A stretch of 64,000 nucleotides of DNA from JBBEAM01 sp040882845 (GCA_040882845.1 JBBEAM010000015.1:124001-188000), one strand, 5' to 3'; numbered from the stretch's first letter, positions 7,664 through 16,565 are shown. The notes: generated from the letters alone by a model not told the origin. Numbers and translations: made by a program.

Positions 7664-8356
7664 GCCTTCATAGAAGCCGATAATGTAAGGCCAGTGGCTA
7701 TTCCGGTGGGCGTCGTACACATCTACGATTTTCCAGGACTCCTCGCCCCTCTGACGTATGACGCGAACGTCAATAGTTGTGGTGTCTTCACAATCGCGTA
7801 GGCATTGCGGATTGTAAACGGAACCACTTGGCTTTGCACCTTCGGCAGCGAGATCGCATTCAGGCGGAGGGTCGCAACTGATCGTAATGACCGGCAAGGC
7901 AACATCCCCTTCCCGAACATCGTACAAATGACGGGTTACATACTCCTCCCAGATGAACAAAGGGATCACCTTGTAGAATAGAAGGAAGCGACCGCCCGTA
8001 TTGTCATATGATCTGGGCCCTACGCCGGGATTGCCAGGTTTCGAGCGAAGCGGATCGCAGACCGGATGATAGCCGCCAATCCAGGAGTCGTCGGCGATAA
8101 TGTGTTCCAGCTTTCTCGTATCGTAGCCGTAAGCTGTAAGACTTCCGCAGGCGATCAGCGTATCGGCGACGCACTGCGGCGAGGTCATTTCCCCCAGGCA
8201 GGTGCTGCTCACCCAGCTTTCATCGTCGGATAATACCTGCCAGCCGTCGGTCAATGGATTGGGCGGCAGGCGCTCGGCCGAAGCCGGCGCCGCCGCGAAA
8301 GCCATGCAAAGAAAGAAAACACCGGCACCGAAGCGCCACCTCGCCCTGCTTGCCAT
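7637..8356 (-). CDS. exported protein of unknown function
   Basis: A 239-residue protein with a clear Sec signal peptide (basic MASRARWRF, hydrophobic core, AAPASA cleavage region), so periplasmic. The mature part has several cysteines (for example CLGEMTSPQC, SCDPPPECD, CLRDCED) that could form disulfides. Its end, RQRGEESWKIVDVYD, resembles the last strands of NTF2-like or DUF3828-like domains, where a W-x-I-x-D pattern recurs. That comparison is only suggestive. The start ATG at 8356 is preceded by a strong GGGAGGGG site. It is less GC-rich than the flanking genes and overlaps the convergent GH108-like gene by 27 bases. I cannot name a family with confidence. Confidence 0.65.
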   Translation of the reverse strand: MASRARWRFGAGVFFLCMAFAAAPASAERLPPNPLTDGWQVLSDDESWVSSTCLGEMTSPQCVADTLIACGSLTAYGYDTRKLEHIIADDSWIGGYHPVCDPLRSKPGNPGVGPRSYDNTGGRFLLFYKVIPLFIWEEYVTRHLYDVREGDVALPVITISCDPPPECDLAAEGAKPSGSVYNPQCLRDCEDTTTIDVRVIRQRGEESWKIVDVYDAHRNSHWPYIIGFYEGLRYSDGLR

Positions 8357-8457
8357 GTACCCCTCCCAGGTTCAGCGAAACCACTAGCCTCGCCAGCCTG
8401 AAGCGGAAATATGTTCATTTTTTGTTCTTTGCAGGCTCGGTATCCAGATGGCGCTCT

Positions 8458-10053
8458 TTAGCCCGCGTCCTCGCCCAGCAGCTCGCCGGCGGCGGCGCGG
8501 CGCAGCATCGCCTTGGCGTTCTCCAGGCCGTAGAGCGCGAAGAAGGAACCGAGGCGCGGCCCCTGCTCCTCGCCGAACAGAATCTCGTAGAGCGCCTTGA
8601 ACCAGTCGCGCAGGTTTTCGTAGCCCGCCGCCTTGCCGGCCTCGTAGACCTCGTACTGGATGGTTTCGGCCTCGGCCTCGGCCGGCAGAGCCTCGATCCG
8701 CGACAGCAGATCGGCGATCGCCGCCCGCTCCTCCGCCGTGGCCGCGCGGTAGCGCTTGTTCGGCTTCACGAAGTCCCGGTAGTAGGCGATGGCATGGCCC
8801 ACCAGGCCGTTGAGGATCGGCGCCGTCTGCGGCGTTGCCTCGGGCGCGTAACGCGAGATGAAGCCCCAGAGCACCGCCGGGTCCTCGCTGTTGCAGGCGC
8901 TGGCGAGCTTCAGCAGGATCGAAAAGGAGAGGTGCGCCTGTTCGTGCGGCGGCTGGCCGCGGTGGATATGCCAGGCCGGATTCTCCATGCGCTTGGCCGG
9001 GTCGTCCTCGCGCGCGAAGCTTTCCAGGTGGCTCATGTACTCGTCCACGGCGCGCGGGATGACGTCGAAGTAGAGCCGCTTGGCCGCGCGCGGCTTCTGG
9101 AACATGTAGAGCGCCAGACTCTCCGGCGGCGCGTAGGTCAGCCACTCGTCGACCGAGAGGCCGTTGCCTCTGGACTTGGAGATCTTCTGGCCCTGCTCGT
9201 CGAGGAAAAGCTCGTAGTTGAAACCCTCCGGCGGGCGGCCGCCGAGGATCGCGGCGATGCGATTGGCGAGCTTCACCGAGTCGATCAGGTCCTTGCCCGA
9301 CATCTCGTAGTCGACGCCCAGGGCGTACCAGCGCATGCCCCAGTCGGGCTTCCACTGCAACTTGCAGCGGCCGCCGGTGACCGGCAGCTCGGTCCTGGTG
9401 CCGTCCTCGTCCTCGAAGACGATGGTGCCGGCCTCGGAGTTGCGCTCCAGGATCGGCACCTGCAGCACCCGCCCGGTCTTCGGCGAGACCGGCAGGAAGG
9501 GACTGTAGGTCGCCTGCCGCTCGGCGCCGAGGCTGGGCAGCATCACCTCCATGATGGCGTCGTAGTTTTCCAGCACTTTGAGCAGCGCCCGGTCGAACTC
9601 GCCGGCGGCGTAGCAGTCGGTCGAGGACTTGAACTCGTACTCGAAGCCGAAGGAGTCCAGGAAGGCGCGCAGCCGCGCGTTGTTGTGGTGGCCGAAGGAC
9701 TCGTGGGTGCCGAAGGGATCGGGGATCCGGGTCAGCGGCTTGCCGAGGTGCTCCTTCACCATCTCCTTGTTGGGGATGTTGTCGGGGATCTTGCGCAGGC
9801 CGTCCATGTCGTCGGAAAAGCAGAACAGCCGGGTCGGGACGTCGCTCATCTTCTCGAAGGCGCGGCGCACCATGGTGGTGCGCACCACCTCGCCGAAGGT
9901 GCCGATGTGCGGCAAGCCCGAGGGGCCGTAGCCGGTCTCGAACAGCACATAGCCCTTCTCCGGCGTCTTGCCGTCAGTGCGTTGGATCAGCTTACGCGCT
10001 TCCTCGAAGGGCCAGGCGCGCGCCGCCCCGGCCAGTTCCCGCTCGCTCGTCAT
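8458..10053 (-). CDS. lysK: lysyl-tRNA synthetase, class I
   Basis: Charges tRNA(Lys) with lysine in the cytosol. At 531 residues it is the class I (archaeal-type) enzyme found in many alphaproteobacteria, not the class II LysS. The HIGH-type motif is GPSGLPHIGTFGE near the N-terminus and the KMSKS motif is KISKSRGN near residue 285-290, with GKDLIDS shortly before it. The C-terminal helical region is full length. The start ATG 10053 gives the usual N-terminus ending in AWPFEEARKLI. No class II lysyl-tRNA synthetase is seen in the window. It is the only gene of its transcription unit as far as can be seen. Confidence 0.95.
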   Translation of the reverse strand: MTSERELAGAARAWPFEEARKLIQRTDGKTPEKGYVLFETGYGPSGLPHIGTFGEVVRTTMVRRAFEKMSDVPTRLFCFSDDMDGLRKIPDNIPNKEMVKEHLGKPLTRIPDPFGTHESFGHHNNARLRAFLDSFGFEYEFKSSTDCYAAGEFDRALLKVLENYDAIMEVMLPSLGAERQATYSPFLPVSPKTGRVLQVPILERNSEAGTIVFEDEDGTRTELPVTGGRCKLQWKPDWGMRWYALGVDYEMSGKDLIDSVKLANRIAAILGGRPPEGFNYELFLDEQGQKISKSRGNGLSVDEWLTYAPPESLALYMFQKPRAAKRLYFDVIPRAVDEYMSHLESFAREDDPAKRMENPAWHIHRGQPPHEQAHLSFSILLKLASACNSEDPAVLWGFISRYAPEATPQTAPILNGLVGHAIAYYRDFVKPNKRYRAATAEERAAIADLLSRIEALPAEAEAETIQYEVYEAGKAAGYENLRDWFKALYEILFGEEQGPRLGSFFALYGLENAKAMLRRAAAGELLGEDAG

Positions 10054-10201
10054 GAATTCTCTCGGCTCTCCGCCGGCGGAAAAGACTCCGCCGGAACCAG
10101 CGGGAACCTAGGCAAGCGCGGGGATCAGGTCAACGCCGAGCCCCGCGCGGCCATGACATGGCACGCCCGTCGCTTTACGCAAGACGCGTCCTAGCAAAGA
10201 C

Positions 10202-10672
10202 TCAGCGCTTGCCCTCGAACAGGCGGCTGATGCCGCCGCGCTTCTCCCGCGCCAGGGCGAAGAGTTCCTCGCGCTGCTCCGGGGTCAGGGTCTGCACGAA
10301 GTCGTGCATCTGCATCATCTTGTCGCTGAAGCGGGCGATCCAGTCGCCGGTGCCGGACTCCAGCTCGCGGGCGATGTCGGCGCGGGTCAGCTCCGGCTGG
10401 GCCAGCATCGCCAGAAAGCGCTCGCGGAATTCTTCGCGCTCGCCCTGCCGCTCATTCTTTGCGGCGGACATCGACTGCATCAATTCCATCAGGGCGCTTT
10501 CCTGCCCGGCATCGAGCTCGAGCTCGTCGGAGAGATACTCGGCCCGCGCGTCGGGGTGGTCGCGGTAGTGATGCGCCATGGACTTGACGTAAACCGCGCC
10601 GCCGACCAGCGCGACGTTGAGGATCAAGGACAGTGCGAAGAGTATCCAAGGCAGCCTGCGCTTCATGGTCAT
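10202..10672 (-). CDS. periplasmic metal-sensor-like protein (CnrX/Spy/CpxP superfamily)
   Basis: A 156-residue protein anchored by one N-terminal membrane helix (about residues 8-28), with a helical periplasmic domain. It carries the LTxxQ-type motif LTPEQREELF (129-138), as in CpxP, Spy and CnrX (heavy-metal resistance family). Candidate metal ligands are His34, His35, His39 and a Met/His cluster KMMQMHDF with Met119, Met120, Met122 and His123, recalling the His-x3-Met site of CnrX. It follows an ECF sigma and an anti-sigma gene with only 3 bases of spacing, so a CnrYXH-like signalling trio is inferred: this subunit would sense metal or envelope stress and release the sigma factor. A general chaperone role like Spy is the alternative. 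Confidence 0.65.
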   Translation of the reverse strand: MTMKRRLPWILFALSLILNVALVGGAVYVKSMAHHYRDHPDARAEYLSDELELDAGQESALMELMQSMSAAKNERQGEREEFRERFLAMLAQPELTRADIARELESGTGDWIARFSDKMMQMHDFVQTLTPEQREELFALAREKRGGISRLFEGKR

Positions 10673-10675
10673 CCC

Positions 10676-11164
10676 CTAAAGAAGCAAATCCGACGCGGGG
10701 TCGGAAAAATCGAAGGCCAGGGTTTCGCTCATGAGGCTCTGCACTTCGACCACGGCGTCGTAGCCTTCCCTGCCGATCTCGAAGCCGGCGCCGGTGACGA
10801 CCAGCGCCAGGGCGCAGACCGCTGCCCAGCCGAGCGGCTGCAGCCAGCCGGCCAGCCAGCTCCTGCCTGCCCGGTCGGCCCGGCCCGGAGCGCCGACAAT
10901 GTCCTGGGCGCGCGAGATCACGGACTGCGGCGCGGCCTCGGGCGTCTCCGAGAGGACCGCGTGGGCGGAAAGCCACGTCTCCAGCAGTTCCGGTTCCGCC
11001 GCGAGCCGCGCTTCCAGCGCCGCCGTCTCCTGCTCGTCGAGCGTGCCGTCGAGATAGGCCGCGAGCAGCAGGGGGTCGAGGTCATGCTCTGCCGCGGACT
11101 CCTCCCCCCAGGCCGCGGCGGCGCGCTGCCAAAGCTCTCTATCTTTCTCGGTCTCGCGGGTCAT
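10676..11164 (-). CDS. membrane anti-sigma factor
   Basis: A 162-residue single-pass membrane protein. The N-terminal cytosolic part has the pattern LLLAAYLDGTLDEQETAALEARLAAEPEL typical of anti-sigma domains, without the H-x3-C-x2-C zinc motif. A transmembrane helix follows at about 105-128 (LGWAAVCALALVV) and then a short periplasmic tail. It overlaps the sigma gene by four bases (ATGA) and precedes the CnrX-like gene by 3 bases, which supports its role of holding the ECF sigma factor at the membrane until a periplasmic signal arrives. The role is inferred from context and domain pattern; the primary sequence of such proteins is weakly conserved. Confidence 0.75.
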   Translation of the reverse strand: MTRETEKDRELWQRAAAAWGEESAAEHDLDPLLLAAYLDGTLDEQETAALEARLAAEPELLETWLSAHAVLSETPEAAPQSVISRAQDIVGAPGRADRAGRSWLAGWLQPLGWAAVCALALVVTGAGFEIGREGYDAVVEVQSLMSETLAFDFSDPASDLLL

Positions 11165-11757
11165 GGCTTTATATCCTTTGTATGTTCTACGCCGCCGGGG
11201 GGCGAGTCATCCCCCATAAAATCACTCTCTTCTTCCTTGAAATGGGCGCGCAGCCGTAACAGCGCCTTGTGATGCAGGGAACGCACCGTCTGCGCCGAGA
11301 TTCCCAGCAGTTCGGCGGCTTCCGGCCCCTCCATGTCGCGCGCGTAGAGCAGCTGCATCACCAGGGCCTGGCGCGGCGAGAGCAGGCCATCGGGAATCTC
11401 GATGTGCTCTGGGGTGACCGGCGCCACGGAGAGCGCCGCTTCGGGCACGTCGTCGAGGGCCTGGTGCTGGCCGCTGCGCTGCGCCTTCTGGCGGCGCAGA
11501 TGGTCGATCGCTGTGGTGGTGGCGATCACGGTCAGGAAGGTGGTCAGCTTGGCGCGTTCGGGATCGAAGCCGCGCAGCAGCTTGAAGTCGTGACGGCAGA
11601 GCTTGACGAAAACCTCCTGGGCGACATCGTCGATCTCCTCGCCGTGGCCGCCCGGACGCAGCTTCTTGCCGACCGCAGCATAGATCACCGGCGCCAGGGC
11701 CGCGACAAAGCGATCCCAAGCGCGCTTTTCGCCTGCCAAGACTCCCGCAAGCTCCAC
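11161..11757 (-). CDS. ECF-family RNA polymerase sigma factor
   Basis: A 198-residue group IV sigma factor. Region 2 is visible as EEIDDVAQEVFVKLCRHDFKLLRGFDPERAKLTTFL and the following TAIDHLRRQK (about 45-93). Region 4 is the helix-turn-helix GPEAAELLGISAQTVRSLHHKALLRLR (about 143-170). No large extra C-terminal domain. The start is GTG 11757. First gene of a coupled trio with an anti-sigma factor and a CnrX/Spy-like periplasmic protein, so it probably answers metal or envelope stress and, like most ECF systems, drives its own operon. It is divergent from the DinG-like helicase with 82 bases between the starts; no target promoter was identified with confidence. Confidence 0.9.
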   Translation of the reverse strand: MELAGVLAGEKRAWDRFVAALAPVIYAAVGKKLRPGGHGEEIDDVAQEVFVKLCRHDFKLLRGFDPERAKLTTFLTVIATTTAIDHLRRQKAQRSGQHQALDDVPEAALSVAPVTPEHIEIPDGLLSPRQALVMQLLYARDMEGPEAAELLGISAQTVRSLHHKALLRLRAHFKEEESDFMGDDSPPGGVEHTKDIKP

Positions 11758-11839
11758 GCTGCGCCTTTCTTCCGATCGATCCGGCCGGAGCCGCCCCAGT
11801 ACAGGCGACGACTCCGGTCGCGCTCTTTATAGTCTACGC

Positions 11840-14614
11840 ATGTCGCCCCCCGGTCATCCCCCCGCTTCTTCTCCCGCAGCGCGGACAGCGCTGCCCTACG
11901 ACCGCGCCGAGGCCATCGTTGCCGGGCTGAGTTCGGCCAGCGTGATGAGCCCCGAGGGCGAGATCGAGAGCCTGCCGCCGGCCCAGGCGGCGGCGCGCTG
12001 CCTGAGGGCGCCGCCGCTGCTCTGCCATGCCCGCCAGACGGCCCGGCGGCTGGGCATCGAGGCGTTCCCCGCCTTCGACCTGCTGGAACTCTTCGCCTTC
12101 GTCCGTCCGGCCGCCTTCTGCGCGCCGACGCCGCGCGGCCTGGCCCAGGCGCTGGGCCTGCGGCCGCCGCAGGATCGCGACGCCCAGGCGGCGCTGCTGC
12201 GCGAAGCCGCCGATCTGCTGCATGCCCAGCTGACCGCCGCCGCGGAGCGCGACGCCTATGCCGTGGCCGCCGGCATGGCGGAGGCCGGCTGGCTTTGGGG
12301 CCCCACGGTGCTGGCCGCCCTGGACAGCGTGAAACCGGAGCGCGCGCCGCGGCCGTTCCAGGGCTTCCGGGTCTGGGAGCGGCTTGGCGAGTGGTCGGAG
12401 CACGCGCCGGAGCAACCGCCGGGCCAGGAGCCCGTTTCCCCCGCCGAAGCCCGCACCCGGCTGGCCGAACTGCTCGACGAGGAGGCCGAGGCGCGCCCGG
12501 AGCAGGCCGACTACGCCTCCGCCGTCAGCCAGGCCTTCCTGCCGCGCACACAGGCGGGCGAACCCAATCTGGTGCTGGCCGAGGCCGGCACCGGGGTCGG
12601 CAAGACCCTGGGCTACATCGCCCCGGCCAGCGTCTGGACCGAGAAGAACCAGGCGCCGGTCTGGCTGTCGACCTACACCCGCAATCTGCAGCACCAGATC
12701 GACAAGGAACTCTCCCTGCTGCTGCCCGAGCCGGTGGAAAAAAGCCGCAAGGTGGTGATCCGCAAGGGGCGGGAGAACTATCTCTGCCTGCTCAACATGG
12801 AGCAGGCGCTGGGGGGCGCGGCCGGCCAGGCGGGCGGTATCGTCGCCCTCGGCCTGATGACGCGCTGGGCGAGCCGCACCCGCGACGGCGACATGGTCGG
12901 CGGCGACTTCCCGGCCTGGCTGCTCGACCTGGCCGGGCCGGCGCAGCCCCTGGCGCTGACCGACCAGCGCGGCGAGTGCATCTATTCCGCCTGCCCCCAC
13001 TACCGCAAATGCTTCATCGAGCGCGGCATCCGCAAGGCGCGCCGCGCCGATTTCGTGGTCGCCAACCACGCCCTGGTGATGATCCAGGCGGCGCTTGGCG
13101 GCGGCGACGAAGGCGCCCTGCCGCAGCGCTATGTCTTCGACGAGGGGCATCAGCTTTTCGACGCCGCGGACTCCGCCTTTTCGGCGCATCTCAGTGGCCA
13201 GGAGACGGCGGAGCTGCGGCGCTGGCTGCTCGGCGCCGAGGCCTCGCGGCGGGGCGCCAGCCGGCAGCGCGGGCTGAAACGGCGGCTCGACGAGCTGGTC
13301 GCTGCGCAGCCACTGGCCGAGGCGGCGCTGGAGGAAGTGCTGTCCGGCGCCCGCGCCCTGCCCGCCCCGGCCTGGCACGGACGGATCCGCGACGGTGCCC
13401 CGGCGGGGCCGACCGAGGCTTTCCTGGCCCAGGTCCGCACCCAGGTCTACGCCCGGGCCGAGCGAGTGCAGGAGGGATACAGCCTGGAGACCCCGGTACA
13501 GCCGGTGGCCGAAGGGCTGCTCGAAGCCGCCGCTGTGCTCGACGACGCGCTGGAGCGCCTGCAGCGGCCGCTGCGCCAGCTGCGCAAGTGCCTGCTGGAG
13601 CGCCTCGACAAGGAGGCCGACGAGCTCGACAGCGACACCCGGCGCCGGATCGAGGCCCTGACCCGCAGTCTGGAGCGGCGCGGCCTGCTGCCGGCCCAGG
13701 CCTGGCGCGACATGCTGAAGTCGCTGCGCGAGGAAACGCCGAAGGAGTACGTCGACTGGTTCGCGGTGGAACGGATCGACGGCCGCGACTTCGACGTCGG
13801 CATGTTCCGCCACTGGATCGATCCCATGAAGCCCTTCGCCGAGACGGTGTTGAAACCGGCCCAGGGCGCGGTGGTGACCTCGGCCACGCTGACCGACCGG
13901 GAAGCCGACGGCAGCATCGACTGGCTCGCCGCGGAGATGCGCAGCGGCGCCCTGCACCTCGACAACGAGGCTTTCCGCGCCCGAATCCGTTCGCCTTTCG
14001 ATTACGCACGCCAGACCCGGGTGCTGATCGTCAACGACCTCAACCGCAACGACCTGGACCAGAACGCGGCGGCGCTGCGCGAGCTCTTTCTCGCTTCCGG
14101 CGGCGGCGGGCTCGGCCTGTTCACCGCGATCTCCCGCCTGCGCGCGGCGCACAAGCGGATCGCGCCGGCGCTGGAGGCGGCCGGGCTCGATCTCTACGCC
14201 CAGCACGTCGACCGGCTCAACACCTCGACCCTGGTCGATATCTTCCGCGCCGAGCCGGACTCCTGCCTGCTCGGCACCGATGCGGTGCGCGACGGGGTGG
14301 ACGTACCGGGCCGGGCGCTCAGGCTGATCGTCTTCGACCGCGTGCCCTGGCCGCGCCCCAGCCTGGCGCACAAGGCACGGCGCGCCTATTTCGGCGGCGC
14401 GCGCTACGACGACATGCTGACCCGCCTGCGCCTGCGCCAGGCTTTCGGGCGGCTGATCCGCAAGGCCGACGACCACGGCGTCTTCGTGCTGCTCGACAGC
14501 CGTATGCCCTCGCGTCTGCTCTCCGCCTTCCCCGAGGAGGTCGAGGTCCAGCGCATCGGACTGGCCGAGGCCGTCGCCGCGACCCGCGACTTCCTTCAGC
14601 CGACGCCGAGATAG
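11840..14614 (+). CDS. DinG/XPD-like Fe-S ATP-dependent DNA helicase
   Basis: A superfamily 2 helicase of 924 residues. After an N-terminal region of about 230 residues with no catalytic motif I can see (PPLLCHARQTARRLGI, DLLELFAFVRP), the helicase core shows Walker A AEAGTGVGKTLGYIAP, the DEAH-type box FDEGHQLFD and the C-terminal motifs GTDAVRDGVDVPG and QAFGRLIRKADD. Four cysteines between motifs I and II (one in ENYLCLL, then GECIYSACPHYRKC) match the [4Fe-4S] cluster of the XPD/DinG family, which is needed for 5'-3' unwinding. It probably unwinds damage- or R-loop-associated structures. The 3' end overlaps the convergent AEC gene by 19 bases. Confidence 0.9.
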   Translation: MSPPGHPPASSPAARTALPYDRAEAIVAGLSSASVMSPEGEIESLPPAQAAARCLRAPPLLCHARQTARRLGIEAFPAFDLLELFAFVRPAAFCAPTPRGLAQALGLRPPQDRDAQAALLREAADLLHAQLTAAAERDAYAVAAGMAEAGWLWGPTVLAALDSVKPERAPRPFQGFRVWERLGEWSEHAPEQPPGQEPVSPAEARTRLAELLDEEAEARPEQADYASAVSQAFLPRTQAGEPNLVLAEAGTGVGKTLGYIAPASVWTEKNQAPVWLSTYTRNLQHQIDKELSLLLPEPVEKSRKVVIRKGRENYLCLLNMEQALGGAAGQAGGIVALGLMTRWASRTRDGDMVGGDFPAWLLDLAGPAQPLALTDQRGECIYSACPHYRKCFIERGIRKARRADFVVANHALVMIQAALGGGDEGALPQRYVFDEGHQLFDAADSAFSAHLSGQETAELRRWLLGAEASRRGASRQRGLKRRLDELVAAQPLAEAALEEVLSGARALPAPAWHGRIRDGAPAGPTEAFLAQVRTQVYARAERVQEGYSLETPVQPVAEGLLEAAAVLDDALERLQRPLRQLRKCLLERLDKEADELDSDTRRRIEALTRSLERRGLLPAQAWRDMLKSLREETPKEYVDWFAVERIDGRDFDVGMFRHWIDPMKPFAETVLKPAQGAVVTSATLTDREADGSIDWLAAEMRSGALHLDNEAFRARIRSPFDYARQTRVLIVNDLNRNDLDQNAAALRELFLASGGGGLGLFTAISRLRAAHKRIAPALEAAGLDLYAQHVDRLNTSTLVDIFRAEPDSCLLGTDAVRDGVDVPGRALRLIVFDRVPWPRPSLAHKARRAYFGGARYDDMLTRLRLRQAFGRLIRKADDHGVFVLLDSRMPSRLLSAFPEEVEVQRIGLAEAVAATRDFLQPTPR

Positions 14615-15534
14615 ATGAACAGCGCCGAGAGGGTGACCACCGAGGCGACGGTGGAGATCAGGATCACCGCGGTCGCCCGCTGGATATAGGTGCCGTAGCG
14701 CTGGGCCAGCACGAAGGTCAGCGCGCCGGTCGGCAGCGCCGCCTGGATCACCGCCGCCTGGGCCCAGAGCGTGTCCATCTGCAGCACCCCGAAGGCGAGC
14801 CACCAGGTGATCGCCGGCTGCACCAGCAGCTTCAGGGCGACGACCCATCCGACCTCGCCCATTCCGGCGGTGAAGGACTTGCCGACCATGAACAGGCCGA
14901 TGGCAAAGAGCGCCGCCGGCCCGGCTGCCGCGCCGAGCAGGTCGCCGAAGGTCTCGACCGGCTGCGGCAGCGGATAGCCGACGGCGGAGTAGGCAAGGCC
15001 GGCGCCCGCGGACATCACCAGCGGCGACTTCAGCACCCCGGCCAGCGCATTGCGGACGGCGGTCAGCGGGCCATGATTCTCGGCCAGGTCGATCTCGAGG
15101 ATCGCCGTGATCAGGCCCATCGCCACCACGCCGGTGACCACGGTGGAGATGATCGCCGGCAGCTTGCCGACCTCGCCGAAGGCGATGACCAGCAGCGGAA
15201 TGCCCATGTAACCGGTGTTGGAAAAGATCGCCGACATGCCGTGCAGGCTGAGCGCGCCGGTGCGGTTGGGAAAGACGAAGGTCGCGACCAGCATGGCGAT
15301 CCCGAAGGTCGCCAGCATGCCGCCGCCGAAGGCGATCAGGAAAGGGCCGTGGAGCACCTCCGCGACCGGTACCCGGGCCATGGAGACGAAGAACAGCGCC
15401 GGCAGGGCGATGTAGTAGACGAAGCCGTTCAAGGCCTGGCTGCTGGCTTCCCCCAGCAGGCCGGCGCGGCCGGAGAGGTAGCCGGCAAGCATGATCGCGA
15501 AGACCGGCAGGACGACGTTGACGATGGGCTCCAT
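14596..15534 (-). CDS. AEC-family permease (auxin efflux carrier fold)
   Basis: An inner-membrane transporter of 312 residues with about ten hydrophobic segments. It begins IVNVVLPVFAIMLAGYLSG, and the sequence MSAIFSNTGYMGIPLL in the first half and IQAALPTGALTFVLAQ in the second are the paired family motifs with the helix-breaking Asn and Pro. Bacterial members move malate, malonate and other small acids; the substrate here is unknown. The start ATG 15534 was chosen because the first helix begins directly after it, while the frame remains open far upstream without similarity. It stands alone, divergent from the TerB-like gene by about 200 bases in which no clear promoter was recognised. Confidence 0.88.
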   Translation of the reverse strand: MEPIVNVVLPVFAIMLAGYLSGRAGLLGEASSQALNGFVYYIALPALFFVSMARVPVAEVLHGPFLIAFGGGMLATFGIAMLVATFVFPNRTGALSLHGMSAIFSNTGYMGIPLLVIAFGEVGKLPAIISTVVTGVVAMGLITAILEIDLAENHGPLTAVRNALAGVLKSPLVMSAGAGLAYSAVGYPLPQPVETFGDLLGAAAGPAALFAIGLFMVGKSFTAGMGEVGWVVALKLLVQPAITWWLAFGVLQMDTLWAQAAVIQAALPTGALTFVLAQRYGTYIQRATAVILISTVASVVTLSALFIYLGVG

Positions 15535-15738
15535 GGCTGGAATGTGCCGTCCCGGGCCGCGGCTGTCGACCGCGCTTTGCGCCGGACTCCCAGCCCCGGG
15601 CGCTGGATCCACGCCGGCCTCTCGAAAAGCGGAGCCGTCACACGCCTTGATTGACCGCGGCTTACCCCCCAAATTGCGGTTTCCACCCGAAGCTTGCCTT
15701 GGCGCGCAGCGCCCCCCTCCATAGTCAGGATCGTCTTC

Positions 15739-16161
15739 ATGCCCGACCGGACCGCACAGCAGAACGCGCTGATTTCCATCATGGTGCTCGCCGCCGTCGC
15801 CGACAGCGACATCGACGACGAAGAGCTCGGCAAAATGACCCGGATCGTGCAGTCCCTGCCGGTCTTTCAGGACTACGACATCGCCCGGATCCCCGGCGTC
15901 GCCCGCGAGATGGCTGGCTTGCTGCAGGATCCCGACGGTATCGACAAGGCGCTGACGCAGGTTCATGAGACCCTGCCGCAGCGGCTGTTCGAGACCGCCT
16001 ATGCCCTGGCCGTGGACGTGGTCGCCGCCGACGCCGTGGCCACCCAGGAGGAACTGCGGCTGCTGGAGATGCTGCGCCACGAGTTGAACGTGGGGCGCCT
16101 GGAAGCCGCGGCGATCGAGCGCGGTGCCCGGGCACGCCACACCCTGATCGAGGCGGGCTGA
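15739..16161 (+). CDS. TerB-family tellurite-resistance-like protein
   Basis: A 140-residue all-helical cytosolic protein. The segment LAAVADSDIDDEELGKMTRIV with acidic residues after an alanine-rich helix, and the related second half VVAADAVATQEELRLLEMLRHEL, match the repeated acidic helical pattern of TerB domains that may bind divalent metal at a membrane-associated surface. Its cellular job is unknown in stand-alone alphaproteobacterial copies; the tellurite name is historical. The start ATG 15739 follows CAGGA; an earlier ATG (15694) has no good site. No ter operon partners (terC, terD) are nearby, so a true resistance role is doubtful. Confidence 0.75.
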   Translation: MPDRTAQQNALISIMVLAAVADSDIDDEELGKMTRIVQSLPVFQDYDIARIPGVAREMAGLLQDPDGIDKALTQVHETLPQRLFETAYALAVDVVAADAVATQEELRLLEMLRHELNVGRLEAAAIERGARARHTLIEAG

Positions 16162-16301
16162 GCCGGCCGGGGTTGTCAGCAGTCTCCGGCGCTTGCTGCT
16201 AAGACACTGTTTTTCCTCGTTTTCTTCCTTGTCTCGCCGCAATCCAGGCGGCATGATTCCGGATAGATCTCCGGTATCAACGACTAGGAGGGACAGCGAC
16301 C

Positions 16302-16565
16302 ATGGCGATTCTGAGCAAGCAGCTTCATGACTTCCGCCTGACCACCGCCGAAATTCTCTACCACCTGCCGGATTTCCCAGACCTGCTGCAAAGCTACGTC
16401 TGGCAGGACTACGACAAGGCGCCGCAGTTCCCCGTACTCAAGCGCTTCCTGGATTTCTGGGAAGCCAATCTCGACGGCAAGCTGCACTCGGTGCAGGTCG
16501 CCACGGTCCCGGTGATCACCGAGGGCCGCTCGCGCTACACCGACTGCCATCTCACCCTGCATTAG
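16302..16565 (+). CDS. usg: Usg protein (alphaproteobacterial conserved protein)
   Basis: An 87-residue protein matching the Usg family, named for a gene upstream of trpF in Caulobacter and largely confined to alphaproteobacteria. Recognisable blocks are LTTAEILYHLPDFPDLLQ, FWEANLDGKLHSV and the end CHLTLH. The function is not established. Here it is not next to trp genes but lies before ctaA. A strong AGGAGGG precedes ATG 16302. The spacing of about 90 bases to ctaA leaves open whether they are cotranscribed. Confidence 0.88.
   Translation: MAILSKQLHDFRLTTAEILYHLPDFPDLLQSYVWQDYDKAPQFPVLKRFLDFWEANLDGKLHSVQVATVPVITEGRSRYTDCHLTLH

Noticed and set aside
11834..14848. A minus-strand open frame of about 1000 codons across the DinG-like helicase
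   Set aside because: It is antisense to a gene with clear helicase motifs, has low-complexity composition, and such frames are common in GC-rich DNA. Similar long shadow frames over the permease genes near 31 kb and over the RND gene were dismissed for the same reason.
15739..16161. A tellurite resistance operon
   Set aside because: Only one TerB-like gene is present; terC, terD and terZ-type partners are absent, so the resistance label would mislead.
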